NCBI GenBank assembly: GCA_013154135.1
Contig: JAADDB010000147.1
Span: 1 to 5,899 of the forward strand
From: Chloroflexota bacterium
GTDB lineage: Bacteria > Chloroflexota > Anaerolineae > JAADDB01
DNA: 5,899 bases
Direction: 5' to 3'
Shown here one piece after another: positions 5,796-5,899 of this stretch. How positions within the stretch are numbered: the stretch's first letter is position 1; every line of letters begins with the position of its first letter. The translations under genes and the position numbers were made by a program. The notes under the pieces are model-generated. The model saw only the letters and a list, made by a program, of their open reading frames with translations. It ran no database searches and had not been told where the DNA came from.

Positions 5796-5899
5796 TTACT
5801 CTTTACTCTTACGCCGCGCCTGGGCCAGGCGAATACGCTGTCGTTCCTCCGCGGCTTCCCAGCGTCGTCTCTCCTCCTCGGTTTCGATGATCAGGGGCG
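5796..5899 (-). CDS. C-terminal tail of an unidentified gene, cut by window edge
   Basis: The last 33 codons of a minus-strand frame entering from the right edge and ending at TAA (5798-5796). The peptide begins PLIIETEEERRRW and ends RLAQARRKSKE. It is a highly charged stretch, alternating Glu and Arg, that should form a helix or coiled coil. It precedes hisH on the same strand with a gap of 233 bases, so it need not belong to the same transcript. The family cannot be named; charged helical tails like this occur in many unrelated proteins. A second frame is also open here for about 29 codons, but its Gly/Thr/Pro-rich product looks like a shadow. Confidence 0.5.
   Translation of the reverse strand, partial: PLIIETEEERRRWEAAEERQRIRLAQARRKSKE

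Overview
This window comes from a GC-rich bacterial chromosome. It carries five substantial genes and the tail of a sixth. The lineage is inferred, not proven. A Thr/Pro-rich lipoprotein linker, Arg/Glu-rich proteins, strong AGGAGG-type ribosome sites and small AT-richer repeats between genes all suggest a Chloroflexota (Anaerolineae-like), possibly thermophilic, organism. No tRNA, rRNA, CRISPR array, insertion sequence or phage gene is visible.

Layout from left to right. Positions 1-1208 (minus) hold most of hutH, histidine ammonia-lyase, with its C-terminus beyond the left edge. Positions 1209-1502 form a divergent intergenic region. Positions 1503-2582 (plus) encode a two-domain lipoprotein of unknown function. 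It converges, with only 60 bases between stops, on a minus-strand cluster read right to left: hisH (5562-4936), a PhnP-like metallo-beta-lactamase-fold hydrolase (4932-4060) and an RsmF-type rRNA m5C methyltransferase (about 4031-2643). hisH and the hydrolase are 3 bases apart, and the hydrolase's ribosome site lies inside the end of hisH. The methyltransferase follows after 28 bases, so these three are probably one transcript. Upstream of hisH is a 233-base region with hairpins and repeats, then the last 33 codons of another minus-strand gene running off the right edge.

The window therefore holds one histidine-degradation gene (hutH) and one histidine-biosynthesis gene (hisH), flanking housekeeping or hypothetical genes. 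No classical new defence or mobile system is evident. The most interesting signals are non-coding. A 37-base near-repeat, followed in both places by a CACCAAAAACA block, occurs upstream of both hutH and hisH in the same orientation. A small CGATTGA motif sits at the 3' ends of three genes. At protein level, the hydrolase has Glu where PhnP has a metal-binding His.
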